From the NCBI RefSeq assembly GCF_014133895.1, contig NC_050732.1, positions 861,001 through 925,000 of the forward strand: a DNA stretch of 64,000 nucleotides, in the 5' to 3' direction. Positions 10,153-20,147 of this stretch are shown one piece after another. The notes beneath the pieces are model-generated. The model saw only the letters and a list, made by a program, of their open reading frames with translations. It made no database searches and was not told the origin of the DNA. The translations under genes were made by a program, and so were the position numbers. Each line of letters opens with the position of its first letter. The first letter of the stretch is position 1. The DNA comes from Torulaspora globosa (taxonomy: Eukaryota; Ascomycota; Saccharomycetes; Saccharomycetales; Saccharomycetaceae).

Positions 10153-12435
10153 ATGGTGGAAGGATTAGTTAGAGACGATGGTTTAGCTTTGTCTCCGCGA
10201 GTTACTGTCAATGGCGATAGTTTGAGCTTTACTTCTGCTCCGTGCGTTGCGGAAGGCACATCACCAGCGGGAACCACGGGTGGTATTACTGCTCGAAGAC
10301 CCTTTCTTGGTTCTCCCGGCGATGTAGACACTACCGATGAGGAGGATATGGCGTACGATTCGTCAGGACTGGCGATACCGCGGCTGCGGGAGTCGATGAC
10401 GCCCTGGAGATCCGTCGAAGGCAAGGCCAGGAAGGAAGGCAAGCGACGCGCTTCGCGGTCTGCTACTTTAGTAGATGGCGCGTCGCCCAGTAACTCGAGG
10501 CCAGATACTAGAAATTCTCTGTTTTCTCTGGATGGCGCATATACTGTGGCGACTTCGACCACTTGTAACGATGTAGAGCAACTGCAGAAGCAGTTGACTA
10601 CTTACAAGTTGAAGGTACGGGCTCTGTTGGAGGTCATCAAGCAGCTGAACTATGGCGATGACGAGCAGAGAAATAGGGACTCGTTCTATGGCAAGTTGCT
10701 CTCCACGTTGTCGCAGAGCGAAGAGCTTGAAGAACTTAGGAGAAAGTTGAGTACCCTGGAAAACAGCGACTCAAAGAAGCAAACTAGGATAGAAGAGTTA
10801 GAAAAGGATATCTTCGAACTGAGCGACAAATTGGCGGCTACGAAGAACGAGCATGCAGAAACTTTAGAATATGCAAATGAATATCTCGAGCACTCAGAGC
10901 TACTTGCCAAGAAAATAGATGAGATGCTCAATCTGTTACTGGAAAACGTCGAGTTTTCTGCCGAGGAGCGCGATGCTTTGCAAAAGACCATTCAAATATC
11001 TTCTTCATTTGCCATGGTTAAGATGAATGCGCTTGTAACGACATTTGGCAGAGTTTTGCAAGACATGAAATCCTCCGCTTCCCAGGCGGAAATTGAGGAG
11101 AATCACGGCCAAACCAGCGTTGCTGCTGTGGATGCGATAGCCAACAGCACTGAAGCCAACGATACTAACGAAAGTGTAATGGCGGAAAAGACATTTGAGT
11201 TTCCAGTAAACGAATCAGCCATGGATACACGTTTGGAGATTGCCATAGAAGGTCTGCATCAGGAATATGATAAGTTTTTCCACGGCATACGTTCCAAGAT
11301 CGAAAGATCTGCAGATTTAGAGAAACTCCTCCTGAGCCGTCTTTCTCAACAGGATAGATTATTGAACCGCTTAGCGGGAATGAGCGAATCTAAAGCTTTG
11401 GAGCAGTCCTTGGAAAGGCATAAAGAAAGTGTTCAGACTATCGACGGGAAGGAATCGACTAGCAGAGCTAATTTGGATTTATCGAAATCTTACAAGGACC
11501 ATATCGATAACTTAAATTCGCTTGTACAGGCGATGAACTCTGCGATGAGTGAGAAGAACGAAGAACTACAGCAAGTAAAGGATCAGCTAAAAGATCAAGA
11601 TGTAATGCGCAAAAACGAACAAAGGCTGAGGACCGAACTTCAAGAATACAAAAAGCTCTCTAAATTAAAGGAGAATAATTGGGAAAGTTTCGCGAGTGAT
11701 CTAGAAAAAAGCTTAGGCATTCTACAAATGGAGAAAGATCAGATGCTTGAGGTCATGGAGCAACTCCGATCAGATTTACAAATAAAAGAGTCAAAGGTTG
11801 AAGAGCTGCTCATGGATGCACAGAGGACAAATCAAACGGTGCGCAATATGACAAATCTGCATGATCAGGATAAAATGGAGCTGAATGAAAAACTGAAGGA
11901 TAAAATACGGCAAGTCAAAGATCTGCAAAACGAATGTACTTCGTTGCGAGCAATGCTTACAGAGAGAACTAATAGCTTTTCGCTTGAAGAAAAGTACCAA
12001 AACGAGTTCGAACGATTTAAAGACCATTTATTGCTACATTTGGAAAAGGTTTTCACTACTTTAGGGAAAATTCTGCAGCAGAAGTCTATTGATCAATCTA
12101 AGAGGAAGCTTGAAATTGTACGACGCATGCATGGTCCCACTGCCGTCAGGTCAATGCAGCCTAAACTCGAATCGCTTTACAATTTCATAGAGACAGCGCA
12201 AGAGTCAATTGTTGAATCGTACACTAGCATGGTGCTTCTCGAGAAAGAGAGAAAATCTGAGAGCCATAGCAGCAAAGAATTGCAATTGAGGATAGAGGAA
12301 CTGGGCAGAAAGTGGATATCCGAAAGGGAACGCCGAAAATTAGACATCACTGCAGCTGAGTCCCGCATCAGTCGCCTAGAAGCTGAGAACGACCTGTTAA
12401 GAGAGCAATTGTATAGCTCGACAATCAGAAAGTAA
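10153..12435 (+). CDS. SPC72: Spc72, gamma-tubulin complex receptor of the spindle pole body outer plaque
   Basis: The 760-residue protein is dominated by predicted coiled coil from about residue 140 to the C-terminus, with long heptad stretches rich in Glu, Lys, Leu and Gln. Near residues 137-163 the sequence QLQKQLTTYKLKVRALLEVI fits the CM1 motif with which Spc72 recruits the gamma-tubulin small complex. The N-terminus is low complexity. Sequence alone would allow another coiled-coil protein, but position between PRT1/BOL3 and PRE10/GEM1 matches YAL047C, which settles the name. In S. cerevisiae Spc72 anchors astral microtubules and binds Nud1, whose gene also lies in this window. Confidence 0.85.
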   Translation: MVEGLVRDDGLALSPRVTVNGDSLSFTSAPCVAEGTSPAGTTGGITARRPFLGSPGDVDTTDEEDMAYDSSGLAIPRLRESMTPWRSVEGKARKEGKRRASRSATLVDGASPSNSRPDTRNSLFSLDGAYTVATSTTCNDVEQLQKQLTTYKLKVRALLEVIKQLNYGDDEQRNRDSFYGKLLSTLSQSEELEELRRKLSTLENSDSKKQTRIEELEKDIFELSDKLAATKNEHAETLEYANEYLEHSELLAKKIDEMLNLLLENVEFSAEERDALQKTIQISSSFAMVKMNALVTTFGRVLQDMKSSASQAEIEENHGQTSVAAVDAIANSTEANDTNESVMAEKTFEFPVNESAMDTRLEIAIEGLHQEYDKFFHGIRSKIERSADLEKLLLSRLSQQDRLLNRLAGMSESKALEQSLERHKESVQTIDGKESTSRANLDLSKSYKDHIDNLNSLVQAMNSAMSEKNEELQQVKDQLKDQDVMRKNEQRLRTELQEYKKLSKLKENNWESFASDLEKSLGILQMEKDQMLEVMEQLRSDLQIKESKVEELLMDAQRTNQTVRNMTNLHDQDKMELNEKLKDKIRQVKDLQNECTSLRAMLTERTNSFSLEEKYQNEFERFKDHLLLHLEKVFTTLGKILQQKSIDQSKRKLEIVRRMHGPTAVRSMQPKLESLYNFIETAQESIVESYTSMVLLEKERKSESHSSKELQLRIEELGRKWISERERRKLDITAAESRISRLEAENDLLREQLYSSTIRK

Positions 12436-12523
12436 TCAACGAACACTGGTTGTCTGTATTCAGAGTGCAGCTTTGTCGATTCTTATTTATCTTTATTGAA
12501 ATATGGAGGTGGCTCGCGCCGAT

Positions 12524-13357
12524 CTATTCTATATTAACATCCCCTTCTGCATCAACAACCACGGCAGAATTTGTGGGTTCGTCATCACTAGATTCATCGC
12601 TATCTTGATCTCCATTGGCCTCCTTCTTGGCGAATTCGATTGCTTCTTCGAGAAGCTCGCCCTGTACCATTTTATGCAGACCATTTGTTTCAGATGCAGA
12701 GCACCAACTTATTTCCAACTCGAAATCCTTTTCCTTGTTGTCTTCGTGTGCCATGTAGATAATTTTGGCAGCCTGTTTCACAGCTTCCTTGCCAGTTATC
12801 CCATCTGGATACTTATCGACCAACTTCTCCAGCTCTGCCTTAGCCGTCTGCCTGCCCTTCCCTGTGGCGGCTCCCTTGTAACCCCAATGAGCGCCACTTG
12901 GCTCAAGCATGTACAAATGAGGACCCTCCTCGTCTATTCCTCCGAAGATCGTCGTGACACCAAATGGTCTCACACTGTTATACAGCGTGTGCGCCTGTAC
13001 GTATTGACCCAGACGGTCCGCAAGTGCCGGTATAGGGATAGGTTTGTTGTATAACTTCTTGAAACTAGATGCCTCTTCACGCCCTCTGTTCACCAGTTGT
13101 CTGCCGTCAGGCATCAGGCCTGAATAAACACATCCAATATGACGGTCGATTACCTGGATCTTGACATTCTTTTTGGGTACTAGCAATTTCGATGTGATCA
13201 ATTTCTCTACAGCAAACACAACACCGTCATTAAACTTGATTCCGATCGAAGTGGTACCGTTTTCTACCGCTTTCACTGCATATTCGACCTGGAAATTTCT
13301 TCCATCGGGAGAGAAAACACTATTGGACAAATCGTAACCGGTGCCAATTGAAGTCAT
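12524..13357 (-). CDS. PRE10: 20S proteasome subunit alpha 7 (Pre10)
   Basis: The 277-residue protein begins MTSIGTGYDLSNSVFSPDGR, the canonical N-terminus of this alpha subunit (the S. cerevisiae protein starts identically). An open frame runs 33 codons further upstream but has only a GTG start, and that GTG is part of a proteasome promoter element. The alpha-subunit signature (YDLSNSVFSPDGRNFQVEYA) and the ring-forming fold are complete, and the C-terminus is acidic as usual in this subunit. It forms part of the outer ring of the 20S core. The gene is convergent with SPC72, with only 88 bp between stops, and divergent from GEM1. Confidence 0.97.
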   Translation of the reverse strand: MTSIGTGYDLSNSVFSPDGRNFQVEYAVKAVENGTTSIGIKFNDGVVFAVEKLITSKLLVPKKNVKIQVIDRHIGCVYSGLMPDGRQLVNRGREEASSFKKLYNKPIPIPALADRLGQYVQAHTLYNSVRPFGVTTIFGGIDEEGPHLYMLEPSGAHWGYKGAATGKGRQTAKAELEKLVDKYPDGITGKEAVKQAAKIIYMAHEDNKEKDFELEISWCSASETNGLHKMVQGELLEEAIEFAKKEANGDQDSDESSDDEPTNSAVVVDAEGDVNIE

Positions 13358-13450
13358 TTCGAATTCAAAGCCAAATCCTTTCTGAACAACTATTCGACCT
13401 GGCTCTTGCTGCCCGCCAGTCTCTTCAAGAGAAGTCGGTTCTTTATTCTT

Positions 13451-13459
13451 TGCCACCCT
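13451..13459 (-). promoter_or_regulatory. PACE element (Rpn4 site) upstream of PRE10
   Basis: The minus strand reads GGTGGCAAA, the exact proteasome-associated control element bound by Rpn4. It lies about 95-100 bp upstream of the PRE10 ATG. This both predicts coordinate induction with the other proteasome genes and argues against any start codon upstream of 13357. Confidence 0.85.
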
Positions 13460-13642
13460 TCTGAGATCCGCTTACTCTAAGGTTCTTCGTGTATGGTGAT
13501 CTTTAATTCTGATCAAGCCTTAAGAAGTATAGCGGTCGATACCAACTTTAGCTTAGAAGCTATGAAAGTAGGTCCCACTTGAGGCCTTGAGGGCAGTTAG
13601 ATTGATCGTTGCTTTGGGTTTGACATATATCATTTTTGTCCC

Positions 13643-15601
13643 ATGACGAAGGAGACTATAAGAGTGGTTTTATGCGGTGACAATGGAGTCGGTAAGTCGA
13701 GTCTGATCCTCGCTCTCGTTAAGGATAGGTTCATACCAAATCTGCAGGATGTTTTACCCACGGTGACAATACCAAGAGATTTTTCGTCAAGTCCGTATTC
13801 ACCCAAAAATACCGTTCTGATAGACACGAGTAATAATGACCCGCTCGAGTTGCAGCGACAGCTGAAGAGTGCTGATGTGATATGGCTAGTTTACAGCGGG
13901 CACGAATCATATGAGCGGATTTCATTGTATTGGATGATGACCTTCCGGTCTCTTGGCTTAAACATCCCAGTGATTCTGTGTAAGAACAAATGTGACGACT
14001 GTGGAGAAAATACCACTGGGCTAGAGGCAGAAGATACCAAGGTGGAAGATGAGGAGTTCATTCCGATCCTGATGGAATTCAAGGAGGTTGATACATGCAT
14101 TAAGACGAGTGCTAAGACACGGTTCGGCGTGAACCAGGCATTTTACTTGTGTCAGCGTTCGATAACCCATCCGATCGCTCCGCTGTTTGATGCAAGAATT
14201 GGCGAGTTAAAACCCTTAGTAGTGACAGCCCTGAAGAGGATTTTTTTGCTTTGCGATGAGGACCAGGATAATTATCTAAATGATGAGGAAATAACAGCAC
14301 TGCAGAAGAAATGTTTCCATAGGAATATTGATGCAAACGAGCTAAGTTTTATAAAACAGACATTGACAGACATATCAGCTCCCTCCCAAGAATACTCGGA
14401 TTGTGAACTGTACGTTCCCGAAAAAGGCATCACAAGAGATGGTTTTCTGGTTTTAAACAAGATTTACGCTGAGAAAGGTAGACACGAAACAACTTGGGGT
14501 GTATTACGCGCTTTCCAGTACACCGATTCTTTATCAATTCAGAATAAAGTTTTGTATCCCAAGCTGAATATTCCTGACACATCGAGTATCGAATTGAGCC
14601 CAAAGGGTTACAGATTTTTAGTGGATCTCTTTCTGAGGGTTGACAAGGATAATGATGGTGGATTGAACAGCAAAGAGCTCCATTTTCTTTTCAAATGTAC
14701 GCCTGGTCTGCCGAAACTGTGGTCTGCCACCAACTTTCCGTTTTCTACCGTCGTGAACAGCCGAGGATGCATCACCTTACAAGGCTGGTTAGCGCAATGG
14801 AGCATGACTACTTTTCTCGATTATAGAATAACCACTGCGTATTTGGTATATTTTGGGTTCCAAGAGGATGCAAGGCTGGCTTTGCAGATAACCAAATCTC
14901 GCAAGATGAGACGAAGAGCAGGAAGACTATATCGATCGCCAGTAACCGACCGCAAGGTTTTCAACTGCTTCATGATCGGAAACGCAAAAAGTGGTAAGAG
15001 TATGGTTCTAGAGTCCTTTCTTGGTAGATCCTTCACTGAGATATACTCTCCGACCTTGAAACCACAAATAGCCGTCAACAGTTTAGAACTTAAGGGAGGA
15101 GAGCAGTACTATTTGATTCTCCAAGAGTTCGGACAACAGGAGACCTCAGTTCTCGAAAATAAGGAAAAACTGAAAGAATGTGATGTTCTATGTCTGACTT
15201 ACGATTCAAGCGACCCGGAGTCCTTTTCCTATCTGGCAGAGCTCTTTGACAAGTACGAATACCTAAACAATTATCCCGTCCTATTCGTAGCCCTCAAAGC
15301 AGACCTGGACAAGGTCCAGCAGAGATGCCACCTCCAGCCTGATGAATTTGCTGAGCAGCTACATGTGAACCACCCGCTGCATGTGTCTTCCACATGGTTA
15401 AGCTCACTGAATGAACTTTTCATGAAGATCACGGAAGCCTGCCTCTTTCCGGGAAAGCACACTCCCGGCTTCCCGCCAGAAGCTGCTTTGCAAGAATCCA
15501 ATTACAGGCAAACTGCAATGGTTCTGGGTTCCGCTGCAGGATTTCTGGCGCTCTTTGCTTTCGGTGTGGCCAAGCTCATTAGGCCTTCGCGATACAGTTG
15601 A
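13643..15601 (+). CDS. GEM1: Gem1/Miro GTPase of the mitochondrial outer membrane
   Basis: The 652-residue protein has the full Miro layout. An N-terminal GTPase carries the P-loop GDNGVGKSS (about residues 12-20). Two EF-hands follow, with loops [12 protein letters not shown] near 205 and [12 protein letters not shown] near 332. A second GTPase domain has its P-loop in GNAKSGKS near 445. A single C-terminal membrane span (about 626-645, [17 protein letters not shown]) forms the tail anchor. In yeast Gem1 sits in the outer membrane, affects mitochondrial inheritance and associates with the ERMES contact complex. S. cerevisiae Gem1 is 662 residues. It is followed in the same direction by AIM2, as in YAL048C-YAL049C. 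Confidence 0.97.
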   Translation: MTKETIRVVLCGDNGVGKSSLILALVKDRFIPNLQDVLPTVTIPRDFSSSPYSPKNTVLIDTSNNDPLELQRQLKSADVIWLVYSGHESYERISLYWMMTFRSLGLNIPVILCKNKCDDCGENTTGLEAEDTKVEDEEFIPILMEFKEVDTCIKTSAKTRFGVNQAFYLCQRSITHPIAPLFDARIGELKPLVVTALKRIFLLCDEDQDNYLNDEEITALQKKCFHRNIDANELSFIKQTLTDISAPSQEYSDCELYVPEKGITRDGFLVLNKIYAEKGRHETTWGVLRAFQYTDSLSIQNKVLYPKLNIPDTSSIELSPKGYRFLVDLFLRVDKDNDGGLNSKELHFLFKCTPGLPKLWSATNFPFSTVVNSRGCITLQGWLAQWSMTTFLDYRITTAYLVYFGFQEDARLALQITKSRKMRRRAGRLYRSPVTDRKVFNCFMIGNAKSGKSMVLESFLGRSFTEIYSPTLKPQIAVNSLELKGGEQYYLILQEFGQQETSVLENKEKLKECDVLCLTYDSSDPESFSYLAELFDKYEYLNNYPVLFVALKADLDKVQQRCHLQPDEFAEQLHVNHPLHVSSTWLSSLNELFMKITEACLFPGKHTPGFPPEAALQESNYRQTAMVLGSAAGFLALFAFGVAKLIRPSRYS

Positions 15602-16047
15602 CGAGCGCATTGCCGCTCCATTCCATCCGTAGCACCACTCGAAGCCAGTGGAATCCCAATCTGTGTAAGATGCCTGGAAAATTCTTCGACTGCAAGAAAG
15701 ACTGAGGAAGGTTTTTGGCTTGGCATTTCAGAATTCTACAAGCATATTTTCTTTTTTACGTAATCATGTTTTTACGTCATCATGTTTTTACGTAATTATG
15801 TTGGCAAGGTAAACGACAATGGAGGAATTCAATTGGCACGCATATGAATTGCCTACTTTAGATCTCCTGCATCTCTTGTTGGCTTGCTTGTTTTCGGTTT
15901 CCCAGGCATGTGGGACATTCCGTGGAAGGAAATAGAACGGCGTATAGCGTTATGAACTTCACATATAAAGACCAATAGCGAAGGTCACTTGTCCTGACTG
16001 CCTTCTAATATTGACAAAGAAGTATCAAATCGCAGCGATTCATCACA
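15602..16047. promoter_or_regulatory. Intergenic GEM1-AIM2, with AIM2 promoter
   Basis: This stretch holds the GEM1 3' region and the AIM2 upstream region. It contains a 16-bp tandem repeat with bZIP-type sites (listed separately) and a TATAAA at about 15964, some 80 bp before the AIM2 ATG. Confidence 0.5.
15753..15800 (+). repeat. Three 16-bp repeats with bZIP-type sites upstream of AIM2
   Basis: Three copies of a TTTTTACGT.ATCATG-like unit stand at an exact 16-bp period. Each carries a palindromic or near-palindromic core: TTACGTAA at 15756 and 15788, TTACGTCA at 15772. Such cores are bound by Yap-family and ATF/CREB-type bZIP factors. The array lies about 250-290 bp before the AIM2 start and 150 bp after the GEM1 stop. 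Confidence 0.6.
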
Positions 16048-16785
16048 ATGGCATCCCATCCACCAGCTGCTTGCTGTTTTAAAGGTTTTTATCACGAAGG
16101 AACACCTAAAGGTAGCATTGCCGAACTGTATGATATTGAGACCTACATCACTGGAGTTGCATCTAATGAAAAGGTTATAGTTATCTTGACTGATGTTTTT
16201 GGTCACAAGCTCAAAAATACCCAGATGATTGCAGATCACTTGGGTGATGCTGGCTATAGGGTCTATATCCCAGATATTCTTTTCGGTGAAGCCCTCGAGA
16301 GACTCGATGGCTCAGTCGATTTCAATGCATGGAAGGAAAGACATAATGTTGCCAAAACTAAATCAGTGGTGGACCAATTCTTGTCAGGATTGAAGAAGGA
16401 GCACTCGCCAAAGTTCGTTGGCGTCGTCGGCCACTGCTTCGGCGCTAAATACGCTGTGCAGCAGATTCATGCAACTGAAGGAGCAGCCGATGCCTGTGCC
16501 ATTGCTCATCCATCCTATGTCTCGATTGAAGAGCTCGCTGCGATCGGAAAGGAGAAACCTCTGCTGATTTCTGCTGCTGAGACAGATGCTATTTTTCCTC
16601 CTGAAATGAGACATTTGTCTGAAGAAAAGCTTACTGAAATCGGTGCCAGATATCAATTGGACCTTTTCAGTGGAGTTTCGCATGGGTTTGCTGTTAGAGG
16701 GGATGAGAACAACCCGTGCGTGAGATACGCCAGGAACAAAGTTTTGCTTGACCAAATCTGTTGGTTCAACAATTTCTCCTCATAG
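16048..16785 (+). CDS. AIM2: Dienelactone hydrolase-like protein Aim2
   Basis: A 245-residue alpha/beta hydrolase of the dienelactone hydrolase family. The nucleophile elbow is GHCFGAKY with a cysteine, as in true dienelactone hydrolases. The acid is probably the aspartate in SAAETDAIFPPE and the base the histidine in FSGVSHGFAVRG, completing a Cys-Asp-His triad. The length matches S. cerevisiae Aim2 (246). It is cytosolic by absence of a signal; its substrate in yeast is not known. The gene keeps its place between GEM1 and OAF1. Confidence 0.93.
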   Translation: MASHPPAACCFKGFYHEGTPKGSIAELYDIETYITGVASNEKVIVILTDVFGHKLKNTQMIADHLGDAGYRVYIPDILFGEALERLDGSVDFNAWKERHNVAKTKSVVDQFLSGLKKEHSPKFVGVVGHCFGAKYAVQQIHATEGAADACAIAHPSYVSIEELAAIGKEKPLLISAAETDAIFPPEMRHLSEEKLTEIGARYQLDLFSGVSHGFAVRGDENNPCVRYARNKVLLDQICWFNNFSS

Positions 16786-16878
16786 ATCAATTGGCCGTGT
16801 AATACATGTATGCTTGATGCTTTATATAACTCTATGCGTCTAACCCGATTTTTAATCAAGCTTAGTATGCGAAGCTGT

Positions 16879-19845
16879 TCAGCCGTCATTGGAGAATAGA
16901 AAATCGTAGTCGAATAGGTCCAGACCGCCGAAAAGACCCGGAAAATCCATGGGAACGGCGGACGCTAGGTCCAAATCGTTTTTATGATCATTTATCAATC
17001 GAGCATCGTTGTTAGCCGCTGCGCGGTCGTTGCTTGCATGGCTTGCTTCGCAAGTACCCAGGGAACTCGATTGTATGTCCACATTCTGGCTTAGAGCCGC
17101 AGCTGAAAAAAGCTTGTCGAAGTTGCCAAGATTGACATTGTTACCTGCCAAGCTTCTATCGGAGAAAGCCGGATAAGATGCCGCCGACTCCTGCTTCGGA
17201 ATAATTGCGTTTTCTCCGTCTATTACACCTCTCACCTCTCGGAAAATTGCACTCAAGTGTTCGGCTGGCAAGCGCACCAGATGGTTTCTCTTCTTCAATT
17301 GGCTAATCACTGTACCCCTACCATCGAGATCCAAAGCCAAAGCCATGCTCAAAGCTTTAACTGATCGTTGGTTCATCTTTTCGACATGCCTTAGCCTTAA
17401 CATGGTATTCCACAGTTCACCTTTTTTCATCCTCTGAATAATGACATCGAAAAGAGCTAGCATCTTGAATACCGAAAAATATGTAAACCTTAGATGCTTG
17501 GATGCCACACGGTACACACTTTCTAAGGCAGACTCAAGATCCATCTTCAGGGCCTTAAGTGTTTCCATCTTTTGATTGCTTGTCTGCAAATGATCGCTGT
17601 TGTTTGAAGCCTCATCCTGATAATTGCAGAAGATGATATTGTTAGCCATTTCTATTCTCATAATGATGCCCAGCATCCCGAAAAATGTTGAGGAAAGAGC
17701 GATTTGAGTACCTTTTGTGATATTGTAGCAATAAGACGGCAGCAAACTAGACTTATATCCATCGCCAAAATATTTGGTTATGAAACTTATCAATGTGAGC
17801 GCGTCAGAGCATACACGCACAAGATACTTTCCGTAAAGTGGCAATTGTTCGGAATTTTCTATCGCAGCTGATTCAAAATGGTAAAACAGTGCCATTGAAG
17901 CCCTTAAAAGCACTACTCTGCTCATCATCACTGAGTGCAGACCAATCGAATTTTGGGCCTTACCCATATTGGACTTGCGGAATTCGGTGGTTTCATGTAT
18001 TGCCCCATCGGGTGCTTTTTCCAGATTTCTAGTGTCAAAGGTCTCGGCGAGAAAGTCTTCAATCCTGCCTCGTAATTCCTCCATTTCACCTAAATTGAAT
18101 GAGCCTCTATAGGTCAAAGATAGCTTATCCATATCATAAATCAGCAGGGCCAAAAATGAGCGCTTCAAACAAAGCTCATGCACCCTTATTTCAAAGGCAT
18201 CCTGTCCGAGCTTGTCTCGTTTGATTTTCCGCATATAATCCTCCATAGCATGGGAACCTTTAAGGTTCATAAACTGATCCATTGCAGTGTCCAAAGACAA
18301 GGCATGTCTACCTTTCAAGCTTGATTCGAGGCAAACAGTAGTGATTACAGCAATCCATAATGTCCTTCTGTGAATTATTACGCTTGGATCTTCCAATTCG
18401 CACATCCTAGGAAAGTCAGACGGATCACGATGGAGCCCTATGGAGGAGGCCAACATGACAATTACTCCAGTGAGAACATCGGTTGGATGTTCAAGAAAAA
18501 AATCGCCCTCTTCTGGTGAATAGATAAAGAATGACCATATGTAAAGGAGGCACGTTATGATGTTTTCGTTCGCACAGGCAAACAAATTCTCAGCAGATAG
18601 AACATTCTCAGCTAAAAGAATAGTCTCATTACCAATTGGATATTTATTGATGACATCCCTGTTGCTGTCGCTATCCATCTCCTCCGCTCCTTCATTGAGG
18701 AATAAAAGTGAGATATATGACAATTTTAATATGACGAGAAGAATACATAAATTCTCCATCTTGCTTCGCAGTCTGGAACGGCCGAGTTTGATCTTGATCT
18801 TGGTGGGGTCATCTTCATCTTCGAATAAGGTTGATGCCAATGATTCTTCGAAATGTTGCTTATTCAGAAACGGAAGGTCAGGAAAAACGCATTCATAAAA
18901 ATGTGCCTTGTAGCTATTGAGTATCTTAAGTGGGGGCAATATTTCTTGCATTTCTAAAATGAACGACTTTAGCGCTTCTGAGTAGTCGCCGTTGCTTGGG
19001 CAGATATCCTCCAAGTAGTTTCGATCGAATGAGGACCTCATGGCATTAGGCAGCATCCCTACTCGCACCCTATCTTTGGTGTTATTCTGTAATATTCTTT
19101 CCGTGAATTCGTTTATTCTCGCTTTTTGAGCTTCATTGTGACATTGGCTTATGAGCTTCTCTTTAAGCTTAGAGACATTATCTCTGACAGACGGAAGCGC
19201 TCTGGAGACACTGGCATTTGCTGATAACGCCGGAATCATGGTATTATTCGACGGACCTAGGAACACTGCAGCAATCAGGCCAGACAGGAAAGGGTCCTGT
19301 GTGATTGCGTAATTCTCCGACAGAGGTTTAACTTCGCGTTTCATGACTCTATTCATAATCATACAGGGATGTGTCCTGTACAGGTTAACCTGGATGTCAT
19401 CTAGATCGGGCACACCGTATGCCGGCCAGCCCTTGACTTTCTTAGCCTGTTGTGTACCAGAAGGATAACTTGATTCTCGAAGTCGCTTAGACGCACCGGT
19501 ATAATGCTGTTCCTTGTTTAAACCATCTTGTGCTTTACTTTTCCAATACGCCACTTCTTTCTCCAGCCGTGCAATAGTTGCATCTTTGCTAGGGTTCTTT
19601 GGCGCCGGTTGCTGTTCCACATCATACACACATTGTATACCATGTTGGACACACCTGCTGCATCGTGGCTTCTCGCGATCGCATTTAGTTTTAGACCGTC
19701 GACAGGCTTGGCAAACAAAAGATATCCTATTGCGCTTCTTTGTATGAGCATCAGCGCCCGATGACGGTGGCATTTGACCCTCCTCCAGCGAACCTAGAGC
19801 CGTAGAACCGCTCCCGCTATCCAATCCCAGTGGTTGCATGTACAT
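16879..19845 (-). CDS. OAF1: Zn(II)2Cys6 oleate-response regulator, Oaf1/Pip2 ancestor
   Basis: The 988-residue protein carries a six-cysteine binuclear zinc cluster near residues 45-72 (CQACRRSKTKC...CSRCVQHGIQC), then a short coiled linker (EKEVAYWKSKAQ) for dimerisation, and a long fungal-type regulatory middle domain. Two ATGs lie close together (19845 and 19839); a GTG just upstream is not used. S. cerevisiae has two duplicates, OAF1 (YAL051W) and PIP2 (YOR363W), which form a heterodimer that activates peroxisomal beta-oxidation genes in oleate. Here one gene sits at the shared ancestral position, so it probably acts as a homodimer (inference). The acidic, aromatic C-terminus (PGLFGGLDLFDYDFLFSND) looks like an activation domain. 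AIM2 is convergent, 93 bp away. Confidence 0.9.
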   Translation of the reverse strand: MYMQPLGLDSGSGSTALGSLEEGQMPPSSGADAHTKKRNRISFVCQACRRSKTKCDREKPRCSRCVQHGIQCVYDVEQQPAPKNPSKDATIARLEKEVAYWKSKAQDGLNKEQHYTGASKRLRESSYPSGTQQAKKVKGWPAYGVPDLDDIQVNLYRTHPCMIMNRVMKREVKPLSENYAITQDPFLSGLIAAVFLGPSNNTMIPALSANASVSRALPSVRDNVSKLKEKLISQCHNEAQKARINEFTERILQNNTKDRVRVGMLPNAMRSSFDRNYLEDICPSNGDYSEALKSFILEMQEILPPLKILNSYKAHFYECVFPDLPFLNKQHFEESLASTLFEDEDDPTKIKIKLGRSRLRSKMENLCILLVILKLSYISLLFLNEGAEEMDSDSNRDVINKYPIGNETILLAENVLSAENLFACANENIITCLLYIWSFFIYSPEEGDFFLEHPTDVLTGVIVMLASSIGLHRDPSDFPRMCELEDPSVIIHRRTLWIAVITTVCLESSLKGRHALSLDTAMDQFMNLKGSHAMEDYMRKIKRDKLGQDAFEIRVHELCLKRSFLALLIYDMDKLSLTYRGSFNLGEMEELRGRIEDFLAETFDTRNLEKAPDGAIHETTEFRKSNMGKAQNSIGLHSVMMSRVVLLRASMALFYHFESAAIENSEQLPLYGKYLVRVCSDALTLISFITKYFGDGYKSSLLPSYCYNITKGTQIALSSTFFGMLGIIMRIEMANNIIFCNYQDEASNNSDHLQTSNQKMETLKALKMDLESALESVYRVASKHLRFTYFSVFKMLALFDVIIQRMKKGELWNTMLRLRHVEKMNQRSVKALSMALALDLDGRGTVISQLKKRNHLVRLPAEHLSAIFREVRGVIDGENAIIPKQESAASYPAFSDRSLAGNNVNLGNFDKLFSAAALSQNVDIQSSSLGTCEASHASNDRAAANNDARLINDHKNDLDLASAVPMDFPGLFGGLDLFDYDFLFSNDG

Positions 19846-20147
19846 AAACACGCAAGATCAGGTTCAATATCCTTCCTAGTCCATAAGTATCAGACCGATA
19901 AGAAAGTTGATCCAGCCTTTCCTGAGTAACAGGGTGTTCTAGTGTCAAGAGACGATGCCAAGGGGAAAAACATTAACCCCGACAGACTATGAGAAAATAC
20001 AACTTTAGAGCTCATGAGTGTGAAGTAACAAGAATATGTGGAAGATAGAAGATATGCCGCCTCTTGCACTTAAAAGGTACTTATATAGGCTAAGTGGCCG
20101 TTCTTGTGTAATGGTAATACAGTGTATGATATATTGATATGAATATC
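19846..20147. promoter_or_regulatory. OAF1 upstream region and FLC2 3' region
   Basis: This 302-bp gap holds the promoter of the minus-strand regulator gene and the terminator side of FLC2, which reads toward it. No full oleate response element (two CGG half-sites in the known spacing) was found by eye. Confidence 0.4.

Noticed and set aside
12503..13054. Plus-strand 183-residue frame opposite PRE10
   Set aside because: Antisense to the conserved proteasome subunit; no recognisable domain.
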